From contig NZ_SLZU01000003.1 in NCBI RefSeq assembly GCF_004342065.1, positions 345,762 to 409,761 on the forward strand: a DNA stretch of 64,000 bases. The letters run 5' to 3'. The stretch comes from Primorskyibacter sedentarius (GTDB lineage Bacteria > Pseudomonadota > Alphaproteobacteria > Rhodobacterales > Rhodobacteraceae). The translations under genes were made by a program, and so were the position numbers. The notes below the pieces were generated by a model. That model had not been told where the DNA came from. It did not search any database and saw nothing but the letters and a program-made list of their open reading frames with translations. Shown piece after piece: positions 34,528 through 44,472 of this stretch (positions within the stretch are counted from its first letter, which is position 1; each line of letters begins with the position of its first letter).

Positions 34528-35103
34528 ATGGATGCACTTTTTTTCGGATATGGCAGTCTCGTCAACGTGGCCACGCATGACTATAGCGGCCATTTCCCCG
34601 CCACGGCCATTGGCTGGCAGCGGGCCTGGCGGTGTGCGGCGGGGCGCAAGGCGGCGTTTCTGACGGTGATCGAAGCACCGGGCAGCCGCATCGACGGTTT
34701 GGTGGCGGAGGTACCCGGCGGCGACTGGGCCGCGCTTGACGCCCGCGAGGCGAGCTATGACAGGCTGGATGCGCGCCACTGCATCGACATTGGTCAAAAG
34801 GAACCGCGGGAGCTGGCGATCTATGCGATTGCGCCGGAAAGCGTGACGCTGCCCAGCCGGTCCAGCCCGGTGCTGCTAAGCTATGTCGACGTGGTGTTGC
34901 AGGGCTATCTGCGGGTTTTCGGTCAAAGGGGCGCCGAGGCCTTTGTCGATACCACGCTGGGATGGGATGTCCCGGTTCTGGATGATCGCGCAGCGCCAGC
35001 CTATCCGCGCCACCAGCCCCTGCACATGGCCGAGCGGGACTTCGTGGATGCCGTTCTGCGGGCAACGGGGGCCGATGTCTTTTCCAAAGAGGCGCTGGCT
35101 TAG
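34528..35103 (+). CDS. Gamma-glutamylcyclotransferase-like protein
   Basis: This 191-residue protein opens with the GGCT signature FFGYGSLVN (substrate-binding loop) and carries the acidic catalytic stretch expected after VAEVPGGDWAALDAREASYDR. Family members form 5-oxoproline from gamma-glutamyl compounds. The ATG at 34,528 is used because the loop begins five residues later; upstream in-frame ATGs overlap the divergent nsrR region. It may be controlled from the 97-base nsrR intergenic region. Confidence 0.78.
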   Translation: MDALFFGYGSLVNVATHDYSGHFPATAIGWQRAWRCAAGRKAAFLTVIEAPGSRIDGLVAEVPGGDWAALDAREASYDRLDARHCIDIGQKEPRELAIYAIAPESVTLPSRSSPVLLSYVDVVLQGYLRVFGQRGAEAFVDTTLGWDVPVLDDRAAPAYPRHQPLHMAERDFVDAVLRATGADVFSKEALA

Positions 35104-35202
35104 GTCGGTTCGGACCCTCTGGCGCCGGTCCGCCCGGCACATGTGATCATCTGTGCGGGGCCCGGCGTCCGGTCCGGCAAGGGGCCTGTGGCAGGCCCGT
35201 CG

Positions 35203-36504
35203 TCACTGCGCCAGCAGGGATTGCAGCGTCCGTGCCATGACCTTCGCGCTGTCGACCATGTCGCCGACCCCGATCCATTCATCGGGTTTATGCGCCAGCT
35301 CAAGTACGCCCGGACCGTAGGCGATGCAATTTTTCAGCTTCCCGATCCGGTCGATATGCTTCTGGTCGTAGCTGCCCGGGGAGGCCACATAGGCAGGCTC
35401 TGTGCCCATGACAGACCGGATGGCGGCATCAACCGTGGTGACGATCGGCGCATCGCGATCGGTCATCGAGGGGATCACGCGGTTGATCTCGCGCAGCTCG
35501 TAGTCAAAATCGGGGCGGCTGGATTTCAGCCCATCCAGCAGATTGGTAATCTCGGCGCGCACGCCGTCGACATTCTCTTCGATCAGGAAACGGCGGTCGA
35601 TCACGATGCGACAGCTGTCGGGCACGCAATGGGCGGGCAGCCCGGTATAGTCGGCGGGCTGTTCGGGCTGGCCCCCGTGGATCGAATTGATATTCATGGT
35701 CGACTGCCGGGCACCATCCGGCACCACCGGCATCTCTGTCCATCGCGCAGCCATGGCAGGGAAAAGCGTTTCCTCGAAAGCATCAAGCACGGCACCCATA
35801 TGGCGCACCGCGCAATCGCCCAGGAAAGGCATCGACCCGTGGGCAATCTCTCCCTTGGTTTCAATCTCCGCCCACCAGCCGCCACGATGGCCCAGACAGA
35901 TCCGGTCCTTGTTGAGCGGTTCCGGGATGATGACATGCTGCACGCGGGCCGGATCGAAGAACCCCTGCTCGGCCAGATATGCCACACCGCCATACCCGCC
36001 CGATTCCTCATCCGCCGTGCCGGAAATCTCGATGGCGCCAGCGAAGTCCGGACATTCCGCAAGAAAGGCCTCTGCCGCGATGATTGAGGTGGCCAGCCCG
36101 CCTTTCATATCGCAAGCGCCGCGACCATAGATCCGCCCGTCGCGAAGCTCTGCTCCAAACGGATCACAGGTCCAGCCATGCCCCACTTCGACCACATCGG
36201 TATGGCTGTTGAAATGCACGCAGTCACCGGGGCGCTTGCCCTCACGCCGCGCGACGATGTTCCAGCGCGGATAACGGTCACTGTCACCCGGCGCGCCCTC
36301 AGCGCGGATCAGGCGGGTCTCAAACCCGGACGCCTTGAGCCGCTGTTCCAGATACTCGCAGATCGCGGCGTAATTCTCCCCGGGGGGATTCAACGTCGGG
36401 ATGCGGATCAGATCCTGAGTCACGGCGACCAACGCGTCGCGCATGTCGTCGATCCGGGCGGAAAGCCGCGCAGAAAGATCGTCTTGCTTGCCGGTTTGCT
36501 CCAT
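35203..36504 (-). CDS. M20-family amidohydrolase (ArgE/DapE-like)
   Basis: This 433-residue metallohydrolase of the ArgE/DapE/ACY1 group has metal-binding motifs FNSHTDVVEVGHGW, GRGACDMKGG and TADEESGGYGG, and HKPDEWI at the C-terminus. It is longer than the ArgE-like protein at 7,358 and only distantly similar, so the two are not recent duplicates. The substrate is an N-acyl amino acid or dipeptide, not defined here. GGAGG precedes the ATG. Confidence 0.8.
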   Translation of the reverse strand: MEQTGKQDDLSARLSARIDDMRDALVAVTQDLIRIPTLNPPGENYAAICEYLEQRLKASGFETRLIRAEGAPGDSDRYPRWNIVARREGKRPGDCVHFNSHTDVVEVGHGWTCDPFGAELRDGRIYGRGACDMKGGLATSIIAAEAFLAECPDFAGAIEISGTADEESGGYGGVAYLAEQGFFDPARVQHVIIPEPLNKDRICLGHRGGWWAEIETKGEIAHGSMPFLGDCAVRHMGAVLDAFEETLFPAMAARWTEMPVVPDGARQSTMNINSIHGGQPEQPADYTGLPAHCVPDSCRIVIDRRFLIEENVDGVRAEITNLLDGLKSSRPDFDYELREINRVIPSMTDRDAPIVTTVDAAIRSVMGTEPAYVASPGSYDQKHIDRIGKLKNCIAYGPGVLELAHKPDEWIGVGDMVDSAKVMARTLQSLLAQ

Positions 36505-36667
36505 GACACGCCTCCGTCGGTTGGGAATTCACCCCAGTGTTTCCGGCTTTGACCGGAGGTTCAATAGGGGCCGACGGAAGATGGGCGCATGCTGCCATGC
36601 GTCGCAAGGGCGCCCCGCGCGCGTCAGGGGCGGCGGGGTGCTCAGATGCGATCAGGCTCGGGCCGGG

Positions 36668-37996
36668 TCAGGTATTGCGCGCCCGGATCACTTGCAACAG
36701 CGGCATGACGTCGGACATGTCGGGCCCGTGGCCTTGCCCCGTCAGCGCCTTGCGCAGCGGCATGAACAGGCCCTTGCCCTTGCGCCCCGTCTCGGCCTTG
36801 ACCTCGGCGGTCCAGCTTGACCACGTGTCGTCATCAAACGGGCCTTCGGGCAGAAGCGCCATGGCCTGAGCGATGAACTCGCGATCCTCGTCGGCAATTT
36901 CGGGCTCTGCGCCTTCCCGGAACAGCATCCACCAGCGCGCCAGATCAGCACGCGTGGTGATGTTGTCGCGGGTCACCTTCCAGAAACGCTCTGCCATGTC
37001 ATCCGGCACGCCGAGCGCTGCGATATCGGATGCCATATCCGCATAATCCAGCCGTTGCAGGTAATGCCCGGTCATCGGGAACAGGTCCTGCACGTCGAAT
37101 TTCGTCGGCGCCGCGCCGAAGCGGGAAATGTCGAACCCCTCGATCAGTTCGTCGACAGAACCGCGCAGCTCTATTGGATCGGCGGAGCCAAGCCGCGCCA
37201 TCAGGCTAAGCAAAGCGGCCGGTTCAACACCCTGCGCGCGCAGATCTCGCAGGGAAAGCGTGCCCAGGCGTTTGGACAGCGCCTCGCCCTGAGGGCCGGT
37301 CAGCAGCGAGTGATGCGCGAAATTCGGCACCGCCCCGCCAAGAGCCTCGATGATCTGGATTTGCGTGGCGGTGTTGGTCACATGGTCAGAGCCGCGCACA
37401 ACATCCGTCACGCCCATTTCCGTGTCATCCACGACAGAGGCCAGCGTATACAGAACCTGCCCGTCGCCACGGATCAACACCGGGTCCGACACGCTGGCCG
37501 CATCGATGGAGATGTCGCCAAGAATCCCGTCCGCCCATTCGATCCGCTGATGGTCAAGCTTGAACCGCCAATGGCCCGCCCCGCGTTCGGCGCGCAGCTT
37601 TTCCTTCTCGTCTTCGCTCAGCGCCAGCGCGGCGCGGTCATAAACCGGCGGCTTGCCCATGTTGAGCTGTTTCTTGCGCTTGAGGTCAAGCTCCGTCGGC
37701 GTTTCGAAACACTCGTAGAACCGCCCCATCTCGCGCAGCTTGTCGGCCGCCTCTGCATAGCGATCCAGCCGTTCGGACTGCCGCTCTACCCGGTCCCAGG
37801 TCAGACCCAGCCATTCCAGGTCGCGCTTGATGGCATCGACATATTCTTCCTTGGACCGCTCGGGATCGGTGTCATCAATCCGCAGAATGAACGTGCCGCC
37901 CGATTTGCGGGCAATCAGGTGGTTCATCAGTGCAGTGCGCAGGTTTCCGACATGGATATAGCCGGTCGGCGACGGGGCGAAACGGGTGGTGGTCAT
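36668..37996 (-). CDS. gltX: Glutamyl-tRNA synthetase
   Basis: This 442-residue class I synthetase charges tRNA-Glu (and possibly tRNA-Gln) with glutamate. The ATP-binding motifs are PTGYIHVGN (HIGH-like) and EALSKRLG (KMSKS-like). AGGAG lies eight bases before the ATG. Alphaproteobacteria often have two gltX copies; this one corresponds to the shorter copy with a simple anticodon-binding domain. It diverges from the PfkB-family kinase gene. Confidence 0.93.
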   Translation of the reverse strand: MTTTRFAPSPTGYIHVGNLRTALMNHLIARKSGGTFILRIDDTDPERSKEEYVDAIKRDLEWLGLTWDRVERQSERLDRYAEAADKLREMGRFYECFETPTELDLKRKKQLNMGKPPVYDRAALALSEDEKEKLRAERGAGHWRFKLDHQRIEWADGILGDISIDAASVSDPVLIRGDGQVLYTLASVVDDTEMGVTDVVRGSDHVTNTATQIQIIEALGGAVPNFAHHSLLTGPQGEALSKRLGTLSLRDLRAQGVEPAALLSLMARLGSADPIELRGSVDELIEGFDISRFGAAPTKFDVQDLFPMTGHYLQRLDYADMASDIAALGVPDDMAERFWKVTRDNITTRADLARWWMLFREGAEPEIADEDREFIAQAMALLPEGPFDDDTWSSWTAEVKAETGRKGKGLFMPLRKALTGQGHGPDMSDVMPLLQVIRARNT

Positions 37997-38216
37997 CTGG
38001 ATCTCCTGTTGCGCGCTGGCATTTCACAGACAGGCCGGTTTGTCCATATGAATGGGGCTTTCAGGCCGGTGCCAATACCCGGCCCCTTGCGCCGAACAGC
38101 GCGACATCCCTGCGGTCAGTCTGGATACGCAGCCCGTCCACGCGGCCATGCCCCTTTTGCCCCTTGGCAATGCCGGGCGCGCCTGCCAGTTTGCTGTTGG
38201 CGCGAAAGGCACGCAT

Positions 38217-39161
38217 ATGCAGGACATTCTGACAATCACTCTTAATCCTGCGGTCGATCTGTCGACCTCGGCAGCGGCCGTGGCGCCGGGGCCAAAGTTG
38301 CGCTGCGACGCCCCGGTGTTCGAACCGGGTGGCGGTGGCATCAATGTCAGCCGCGCGATCCGCAATCTTGGCGGACAAAGCCGCGCCTTCGTGGCCACCT
38401 GCGGGGCGATGGGCGCAAAGCTTGAAGCGCTGCTTGCTGCGGAAAACATCCCCACGATCACCTACCCCGCCCCCGGCGAAACCCGGCAGAGCGTGGCTGT
38501 CACCGACCGCCAGACGGGCGCGCAATACCGATTTGTCCTGCCGGGGCCGGAATGGACGACCAGCAATGTTGCCGACCTGCTGGCACGGATCGGGTCGGAC
38601 TTGTCCGGCGGCTATGTTGTCCTCAGTGGCAGCCAGCCACCCGGCATCCCCGATGGTTTTGCAACGCAGCTGTGTGAGGCAACTGCGCAAAGCCGCTTGA
38701 TTGTGGACACCTCCGGCACCGCCCTGATCCATCTCGCAACCGGAGCGTCCCCCGCGCCTTACCTGCTTCGCATGGACAGCGAAGAGGCCGAAGCCCTCGC
38801 CGGGCGCAGCTTGCCCGACCGTCGCGACAGCGCCGCATTTGCTGCACAGCTTGTCAACAAGGGTGCGGCGCAGGCCGTGGTGATCGCGCGGGGCGCCGAC
38901 GGGTCTGTTCTGGCCGCGCCGAACGGTCTTTGGCACGCCTGCGCGGCGGATGTGCCCGTGCGCAGCAAGATCGGCGCGGGCGACAGTTTCGTGGGTGGCA
39001 TGGTGCTGGCGCTGGCGCGCGGCTTATCCCTGCCAGAGGCCCTTCAGCGCGGTGCCGCCGCGGCGAGCGCCGCCGTGATGACCGATGGCACGCAGCTGTG
39101 CAAACGCGCCGATGCCGACGCGCTGGTCGACCGGTGCACACTGACGCAACTGCCTGCCTGA
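38217..39161 (+). CDS. PfkB-family carbohydrate kinase (phosphofructokinase-like)
   Basis: This 314-residue ribokinase-fold kinase has the PfkB signatures: N-terminal LNPAVDLS, FEPGGGGINVSRAI and the C-terminal KIGAGDSFVGGMV, with the catalytic Asp near residue 254. The N-terminal TLNPAVD form groups with 1-phosphofructokinase, 6-phosphofructokinase 2 and tagatose-6-phosphate kinase. No fructose phosphotransferase genes are adjacent. The start is ATG 38,217; a longer frame back to 38,052 lacks coding character. Confidence 0.82.
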   Translation: MQDILTITLNPAVDLSTSAAAVAPGPKLRCDAPVFEPGGGGINVSRAIRNLGGQSRAFVATCGAMGAKLEALLAAENIPTITYPAPGETRQSVAVTDRQTGAQYRFVLPGPEWTTSNVADLLARIGSDLSGGYVVLSGSQPPGIPDGFATQLCEATAQSRLIVDTSGTALIHLATGASPAPYLLRMDSEEAEALAGRSLPDRRDSAAFAAQLVNKGAAQAVVIARGADGSVLAAPNGLWHACAADVPVRSKIGAGDSFVGGMVLALARGLSLPEALQRGAAAASAAVMTDGTQLCKRADADALVDRCTLTQLPA

Positions 39162-39186
39162 CGGGCCCATCCTCACGGCGCCTTCT

Positions 39187-39612
39187 TCATTCGGGCTGAA
39201 CAGGCCAGTGGTTGGCGAGATCGCTTAACCCCGCGCGGATCAGATCTGTCAGCGCATCCCTGTCCACATCAGACAGACGATTGATATAAAGGCAGGATTT
39301 TCCGATCCTGAACTTGCCCAGCCGGTCAAGGATGGTCGCGAAATCGCCGTAGCCGGGCATGATATAGACGACGAGGTTAGACCGTCGCGGCGCAAAACCG
39401 GTGGCAAGAAAGTCGCCTTCGCGGCCGGATTTGTACCGGTAGTGATACCGCCCATAGCCAAGGATGGACGGCCCCCACATTTTCGGCTGGAAGCCCGTGG
39501 CCTCGCGAAAAAGGGCGTCGAGCGCGCGGGCGTCGTGCTGTCTGCGCTCTGGCGTGATGCTGGCGAGGTGATCATCGACACTCGCGCCGGTCGGCACTGT
39601 CTTGTTGGCCAT
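39187..39612 (-). CDS. DUF1801 domain protein
   Basis: This 141-residue protein of the DUF1801 (YdhG/YjbR-like) group is recognised by MWGPSILGYGRYHY, YKSGREGDF, and YIMPGYGDF...KFRIGKSCLYI. No activity is known. The start MANKTVPTG is chosen from family alignment; the frame continues upstream without support. It is convergent with the PfkB gene. Confidence 0.75.
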   Translation of the reverse strand: MANKTVPTGASVDDHLASITPERRQHDARALDALFREATGFQPKMWGPSILGYGRYHYRYKSGREGDFLATGFAPRRSNLVVYIMPGYGDFATILDRLGKFRIGKSCLYINRLSDVDRDALTDLIRAGLSDLANHWPVQPE

Positions 39613-39688
39613 GCATTCCCCCCAATCACCCGCTTCACGATAGCAGTAGCGTGAAAATGCAAGTCTGGCGACAGGGAAGCGTTTTCCG

Positions 39689-41164
39689 TCAGAACCCGGA
39701 GTCGAGCGTGATCGGGCTGCCATCGAAAAACCGGGACAGGCGGAAAGGGGCAGGATCAACGATGGGGGTCGCCCCGGTGACCAGATCTGCCGTCAGTCGG
39801 CCCGCACCCAGCGAAATGCCGAAACCATGCCCGGAATACCCGGTCGAGATGAACAGACCCGGAAGCTTCTCCACTTCCGAGATCACCGGGATCGCATCCG
39901 GGGTCACGTCGATCATGCCGGCCCAGCTTTGCACGACCTCGCAATCGGCCATGACCGGGAAAGCCGCACGTGCAGAGGCGAGCGCCCGTTGCAGGCTGCG
40001 ATCATCCGGTGCGGGATCAAGCATGCGGTTCTGCTCAAGCGGGCTGCGCTCATTGCCGGCCCAGTGGCGCGGCAGCGCGGCTTCTTCACGCCAGCGGCCT
40101 CCCAGACGCAGGCGCATCGACGACCATTCAGCCCTGAGCGCAGGCAGAAACTGGCGGGCAAGTCGGAAACTGTCCGGGGTGATATGGTGCAGGTTTTCAG
40201 AGCCGCCGGACACCGTGTAGCCGCCATCGGCCCGCTTGCGCAGCGAAAACCCGTCCGCCCAGATGCCCTGCTCTGGTCCGTTCGCAATCGGCGTGGTCCG
40301 CAGAACAGAGTTCAGGACCTTGAGCTGCGGCAGCGCCACACCGGCATTGCCGACAAAGAGGCGCGACCAGGCGCCCCCCGCCAGGACCACGCTGGAAGAA
40401 GCGATCCGTCCGCGTTCCGTCACAACGCCAGAAACACGCCCGGCAGAGGTTTCGACCGATCGCACCGCGCAGCGGGTGAAGAGCTTGGCCCCCTCATCGC
40501 GGGCGCCTTCGGCAATGGCAGGTGCGGCAAGCTGCGGTTCCGCGCGCCCGTCGAACGGCGTCAGCAGCCCCCCGGCCAGTTTCATTGCATGGCCCGGGAT
40601 CACATCGTCCATCTCGCGGCCAACGACCATGCGGCAGTCGATCTGGTGCTCTTTCAGACGCTCTGCGAACGCCTCATACGCCGCCATCCGCCGGGCATTG
40701 CGCGCAGTGAACAAAAGGCCCGACTGCACGAAGCCGGTCTTGCGGCCAAGCCGTTGGTCAATCCCTTCCCAGCGTTTGATCGCGTCGATCATCAGGGGAA
40801 TTTCGCGCGGATCGCGTTGGGACAGGCGCACCCAACCCCAATTGCGAGAGCTTTGCTCGCAGCCGATCTCGCCCTTTTCGCAAAGCGCCACGGACACGCC
40901 TTCGGATGCCAGCTCCATCGCGGTTGCCGCCCCGATGATGCCACCCCCGATCACGACCACATCCACCGCCGAAGGCAGGGACGAATCTGGTGACACAGGT
41001 GTTGGCAGCGGGCCGGGCAAAGCAGGGTCCGTCGATAATTGGCAGCAAGCCGCAACAGCAGAGCGCGGCTCGGCGACAGCATGGGTAGCAGCATGCCATG
41101 GGGTCAAGCCGCCGCATCGCGTCGCCTGCAATGATCTGCGCGGCGTGGCAAGCAAAGCACGCAT
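39689..41164 (-). CDS. FAD-dependent amino acid oxidase/dehydrogenase (DadA-like)
   Basis: This flavoenzyme of the DAO fold has the Rossmann motif VDVVVIGGGIIGAATAMELA, the SSRNWGWVRLSQRDPRE motif and C-terminal GYSGHGFGISLGAGRL. It oxidises an amino acid or secondary amine and passes electrons to the respiratory chain or oxygen. The start is uncertain. The ATG at 41,164 gives about 65 residues before the Rossmann motif, more than usual; TTG codons nearer the motif are possible. It follows nadE by 31 bases on the same strand. Confidence 0.78.
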   Translation of the reverse strand: MRALLATPRRSLQATRCGGLTPWHAATHAVAEPRSAVAACCQLSTDPALPGPLPTPVSPDSSLPSAVDVVVIGGGIIGAATAMELASEGVSVALCEKGEIGCEQSSRNWGWVRLSQRDPREIPLMIDAIKRWEGIDQRLGRKTGFVQSGLLFTARNARRMAAYEAFAERLKEHQIDCRMVVGREMDDVIPGHAMKLAGGLLTPFDGRAEPQLAAPAIAEGARDEGAKLFTRCAVRSVETSAGRVSGVVTERGRIASSSVVLAGGAWSRLFVGNAGVALPQLKVLNSVLRTTPIANGPEQGIWADGFSLRKRADGGYTVSGGSENLHHITPDSFRLARQFLPALRAEWSSMRLRLGGRWREEAALPRHWAGNERSPLEQNRMLDPAPDDRSLQRALASARAAFPVMADCEVVQSWAGMIDVTPDAIPVISEVEKLPGLFISTGYSGHGFGISLGAGRLTADLVTGATPIVDPAPFRLSRFFDGSPITLDSGF

Positions 41165-41195
41165 TACCCAGCGGAACTGATCCGAAAGGCTGGGT

Positions 41196-42854
41196 TCAGC
41201 TTTGCTCGCGCCAGCGGTTGACGATGGGATAGCGCCGGTCAAGCCAGAACGCACGGGGCGACAGGCGCGGCCCCGGTGCTGACTGGAACCGCTTATACTC
41301 GGAGATATAGAGCAGATGCTCCACCTTCTTTGCATCTACGCGGTCGAACCCGGCCGCCATGCAATCCTCGATGGAGCCGTCCTCGTCGACAAGGATCTGC
41401 AGGATGGCATCAAGCACCGGGTAGTCGGGCAGCGAGTCGCTGTCCTTCTGGTCCGGGCGCAGCTCCGCACTCGGGGGCTTGCTGATCACGCGTGCCGGGA
41501 TGACCTCGCCCTCTGGCGCCTTCATCCAGGGCCGGTGGTTCGCGTTCCGCCAGCGGCAGCAGTCGAATACCCGGGTCTTGTACATATCCTTGATCGGATT
41601 GTAGCCGCCCGCCATGTCGCCATAGATCGTGGCATAGCCCACGGCCACTTCGGATTTGTTGCCGGTGGTCAGAAGCATCTCGCCAAACTTGTTGGACAGC
41701 GCCATCAGCAGCAGGCCCCGCAGGCGGGACTGGATGTTTTCCTCGGTGAGGTCCGGTTCGGTGCCCTCGAAAAGCGGCGCAAGGGTTGATGTGATCGCCT
41801 GCCGACCCTCGGCAATCGGTACGAAATCGTAGCGACAGCCCAGATTCTCCGCTACGGCCCTTGCGTCATCAAGGGATGCCTCGGATGTGTATTCCGAGGG
41901 CAGCATCACGCAGCGCACATTCTCCGGCCCCAGCGCGTCGGCAGCGATGGTGGCGACAATGGCGCTGTCGATCCCGCCGGAAAGCCCCAGCAACACCTTG
42001 CCGAACCCGGTCTTGCGGCAATAGTCGCGCAGGCCCGTGACCATGACGTTATAGTCCTGCTCCATCGCATCCGGATGGACATGCACCTCGCCGGGGATCG
42101 CACGCCAGCCCGTATCCGTGCGCTCGAATTCCACCAATGTCATCGCATCTTCGAGCACGGGCATCTGCACGGCCAGCTCTCCGCCCGGGTTCAGCACAAA
42201 GCTGCCGCCGTCAAAAACTTGATCGTCCTGCCCGCCGGTCATGTTGAGATAGGCAAGCGGCAACCCGGCCTCGACCACCCGGGCGACCATCTTGTTCAGG
42301 CGAAAGTCGAATTTCTCGCGGAAATAGGGCGATCCATTGGGGATCACGAGGATTTCTGCCCCGGTCTCTGCCATCGCCTCGACGACGTCGGGATACCAGG
42401 CATCCTCGCAGATGGGCATGCCGACGCGGACACCGTTGATATTGACAGGCCCCTGCAACGCGTCGCGCGAGAACAGGCGCACTTCGTCAAAGACGTTGAA
42501 ATTGGGCAGGAAATACTTGTGCGTGACCGCCGCAACCTTGCCTCCCTGCAAGACGTAGTAGGAATTGTGCAGCTTCGTGCCGTCCGGAAACGGGCCACCC
42601 ACGGCAAGGACAGGCCCGTCGGCGCAATCTGCTGCAAGTTTCTCAATCGTGGCGACGGCATCGTTGATGAAGGCCGGCTTCATGACCAGATCCTGGGTCT
42701 GGTAGCCGGTAATCGACATCTCTGGCAGGGCCACGAGGTCTGCACCCGCAGCCTTTCCCGCTTTCCATGCGTCGCGGGCCTGCGCTGCATTGCCGTTCAG
42801 GTCGCCAACCGTCGGGTTGAGCTGTGCCAGCATCAGGCGAAACCGATCTGCCAT
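41196..42854 (-). CDS. nadE: Glutamine-dependent NAD+ synthetase
   Basis: This 552-residue two-domain enzyme has an N-terminal glutaminase of the nitrilase fold (E45 in LPEMSITGY, K113 in THKYFLPN, C149 in MPICEDAW) and a C-terminal synthetase with the ATP pyrophosphatase loop LSGGIDSA near residue 292. Ammonia from glutamine is channelled to amidate nicotinic acid adenine dinucleotide. The start MADRFRLMLAQLNPTVGD is set by family length; 83 upstream in-frame codons are ignored because they antisense the MORN gene. Confidence 0.94.
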   Translation of the reverse strand: MADRFRLMLAQLNPTVGDLNGNAAQARDAWKAGKAAGADLVALPEMSITGYQTQDLVMKPAFINDAVATIEKLAADCADGPVLAVGGPFPDGTKLHNSYYVLQGGKVAAVTHKYFLPNFNVFDEVRLFSRDALQGPVNINGVRVGMPICEDAWYPDVVEAMAETGAEILVIPNGSPYFREKFDFRLNKMVARVVEAGLPLAYLNMTGGQDDQVFDGGSFVLNPGGELAVQMPVLEDAMTLVEFERTDTGWRAIPGEVHVHPDAMEQDYNVMVTGLRDYCRKTGFGKVLLGLSGGIDSAIVATIAADALGPENVRCVMLPSEYTSEASLDDARAVAENLGCRYDFVPIAEGRQAITSTLAPLFEGTEPDLTEENIQSRLRGLLLMALSNKFGEMLLTTGNKSEVAVGYATIYGDMAGGYNPIKDMYKTRVFDCCRWRNANHRPWMKAPEGEVIPARVISKPPSAELRPDQKDSDSLPDYPVLDAILQILVDEDGSIEDCMAAGFDRVDAKKVEHLLYISEYKRFQSAPGPRLSPRAFWLDRRYPIVNRWREQS

Positions 42855-43008
42855 GGTCGTCCTCTCAAACATACGTTCTGGCCACCCGTTTAGCAGATAG
42901 ACGCCCGAGGAAAAGTCCGTTTGGGAAAAGCCATTGTCTTGACCGGGGGCGTCAATTAGTTTCGAGGCGATTTGAGGCAGCAAGTACCGTAGCGGGGGCA
43001 CACGCAGC

Positions 43009-44472
43009 ATGACAGCCAAAAACCGACGCCATTGGGGCCGGATCTCGGCCCTGATCCTGCTGGGCAGCAGCGTCTCGGCGCAAGAGGCTGAGGTCATCAC
43101 CAAGCAATATGATGATGGCGGCGTCTATGAGGGCACCTTCCAGGACGGGCTGCAACACGGCACCGGCACCTACCGGCTGCCCAATGGTTACGAATATACG
43201 GGCCAGTGGGTCGACGGAGAGATCAAGGGCAAGGGCGTCGCGCGCTTCCCCAACGGATCGGTCTATGAGGGCACCTTTGCCAAGGGCAAGCCGGACGGGG
43301 ATGGCAAGATCATCTTTGCCGATGGTGGCACATATGAGGGCACCTGGGTCGACGGCCAGATCACGGGACAGGGCATCGCGACCTATGCCAATGGCGTGCG
43401 CTACGAGGGCAGCTTTCGCAATGCCATGCATCACGGGCGCGGCACGATGACCAGCCCCGGCGGCTATGTCTACGAAGGCGACTGGGTCAACGGGGTGAAA
43501 GACGGCAATGGCCGCATCACCTATCCCGACGGGTCGGTCTATATGGGCCGCATCGCGAATGGCGCGCGCGAAGGCGAGGGCAAGCTGACCATGCAGGACG
43601 GCCTTGTCTATGAAGGCATGTGGCATGCGGGCCAGATCGAGGGGCTGGGAACACTGACCCAACCCAATGGCGATATCTATTCCGGGGAACTGGTTGGCGG
43701 CCGCCGTCAGGGCAAAGGCCGCGTCGAATATGCCAATGGCGATGTCTATGATGGCATGTTCAAGGACGACCAGCGCGAGGGTCAGGGCACGTTCATCGGG
43801 GCGGATGGCTACAAATACACCGGCAACTGGGTCGCCGGGCAGATCGAGGGTCAGGGCGAAGTCGCCTATCCTGACGGGTCGGTTTATACCGGTGAATTCC
43901 GCAGCGACCTTGCCAATGGCAAGGGCAAGATCGTCTATCCCGACGGGTCGACCTACGAGGGCGACTGGGTCGACGGGGTGATCGAAGGCACGGGCCGGGC
44001 CACCTATCCCAGCGGGCTGGTCTACGAGGGTGAGTTCAAGAATGCGCGCAACCACGGCCAGGGTGTGATGACCTATGCCGACGGGTATCGCTATGAAGGC
44101 GCGTGGCAGGACGGCCAGCGTCATGGTCAGGGAACGGCCACCTACCCCGATGGCACCGTCTATACCGGGCAATTCGTGGATGGGCAGCGCGAGGGTCAGG
44201 GGACGATCGTGATGGCCGATGGCTTTAAATACGAAGGCGAATGGAAGGCCGGAGAGATCAGTGGCAGCGGCAAGGCAACGTATCTCAACGGCGATGTCTA
44301 CGAAGGCACGTTCCAGGGCGGCAAACGTCAGGGCGAAGGCACGATGCGCTATGCCAGCGGCGAACAGGCGGTCGGCAGTTGGGAAAACGGCGCCCTCACC
44401 GAGGGCGAAACCCGGTCGGCCGAAGAGGTCGAAGCGGCTCAGGAAACCGCGGCCCCCGCGGATGGCGACTGA
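43009..44472 (+). CDS. Exported protein of 18 MORN repeats
   Basis: This 487-residue protein begins with a signal peptide (ALILLGSSVSAQE) followed from residue 39 by 18 uninterrupted 23-residue MORN repeats (Y-x-G-x-(F/W)-x3-x3-G-x-G...G), a partial 19th and a glutamate/alanine-rich tail. MORN repeats form beta-hairpin rods that bind lipids or proteins, so a periplasmic scaffold role is plausible. Repeats alternate between F-type and W-type, with one slip between repeats 9 and 10. A long antisense frame is a by-product of the 69-base periodicity. Confidence 0.88.
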   Translation: MTAKNRRHWGRISALILLGSSVSAQEAEVITKQYDDGGVYEGTFQDGLQHGTGTYRLPNGYEYTGQWVDGEIKGKGVARFPNGSVYEGTFAKGKPDGDGKIIFADGGTYEGTWVDGQITGQGIATYANGVRYEGSFRNAMHHGRGTMTSPGGYVYEGDWVNGVKDGNGRITYPDGSVYMGRIANGAREGEGKLTMQDGLVYEGMWHAGQIEGLGTLTQPNGDIYSGELVGGRRQGKGRVEYANGDVYDGMFKDDQREGQGTFIGADGYKYTGNWVAGQIEGQGEVAYPDGSVYTGEFRSDLANGKGKIVYPDGSTYEGDWVDGVIEGTGRATYPSGLVYEGEFKNARNHGQGVMTYADGYRYEGAWQDGQRHGQGTATYPDGTVYTGQFVDGQREGQGTIVMADGFKYEGEWKAGEISGSGKATYLNGDVYEGTFQGGKRQGEGTMRYASGEQAVGSWENGALTEGETRSAEEVEAAQETAAPADGD

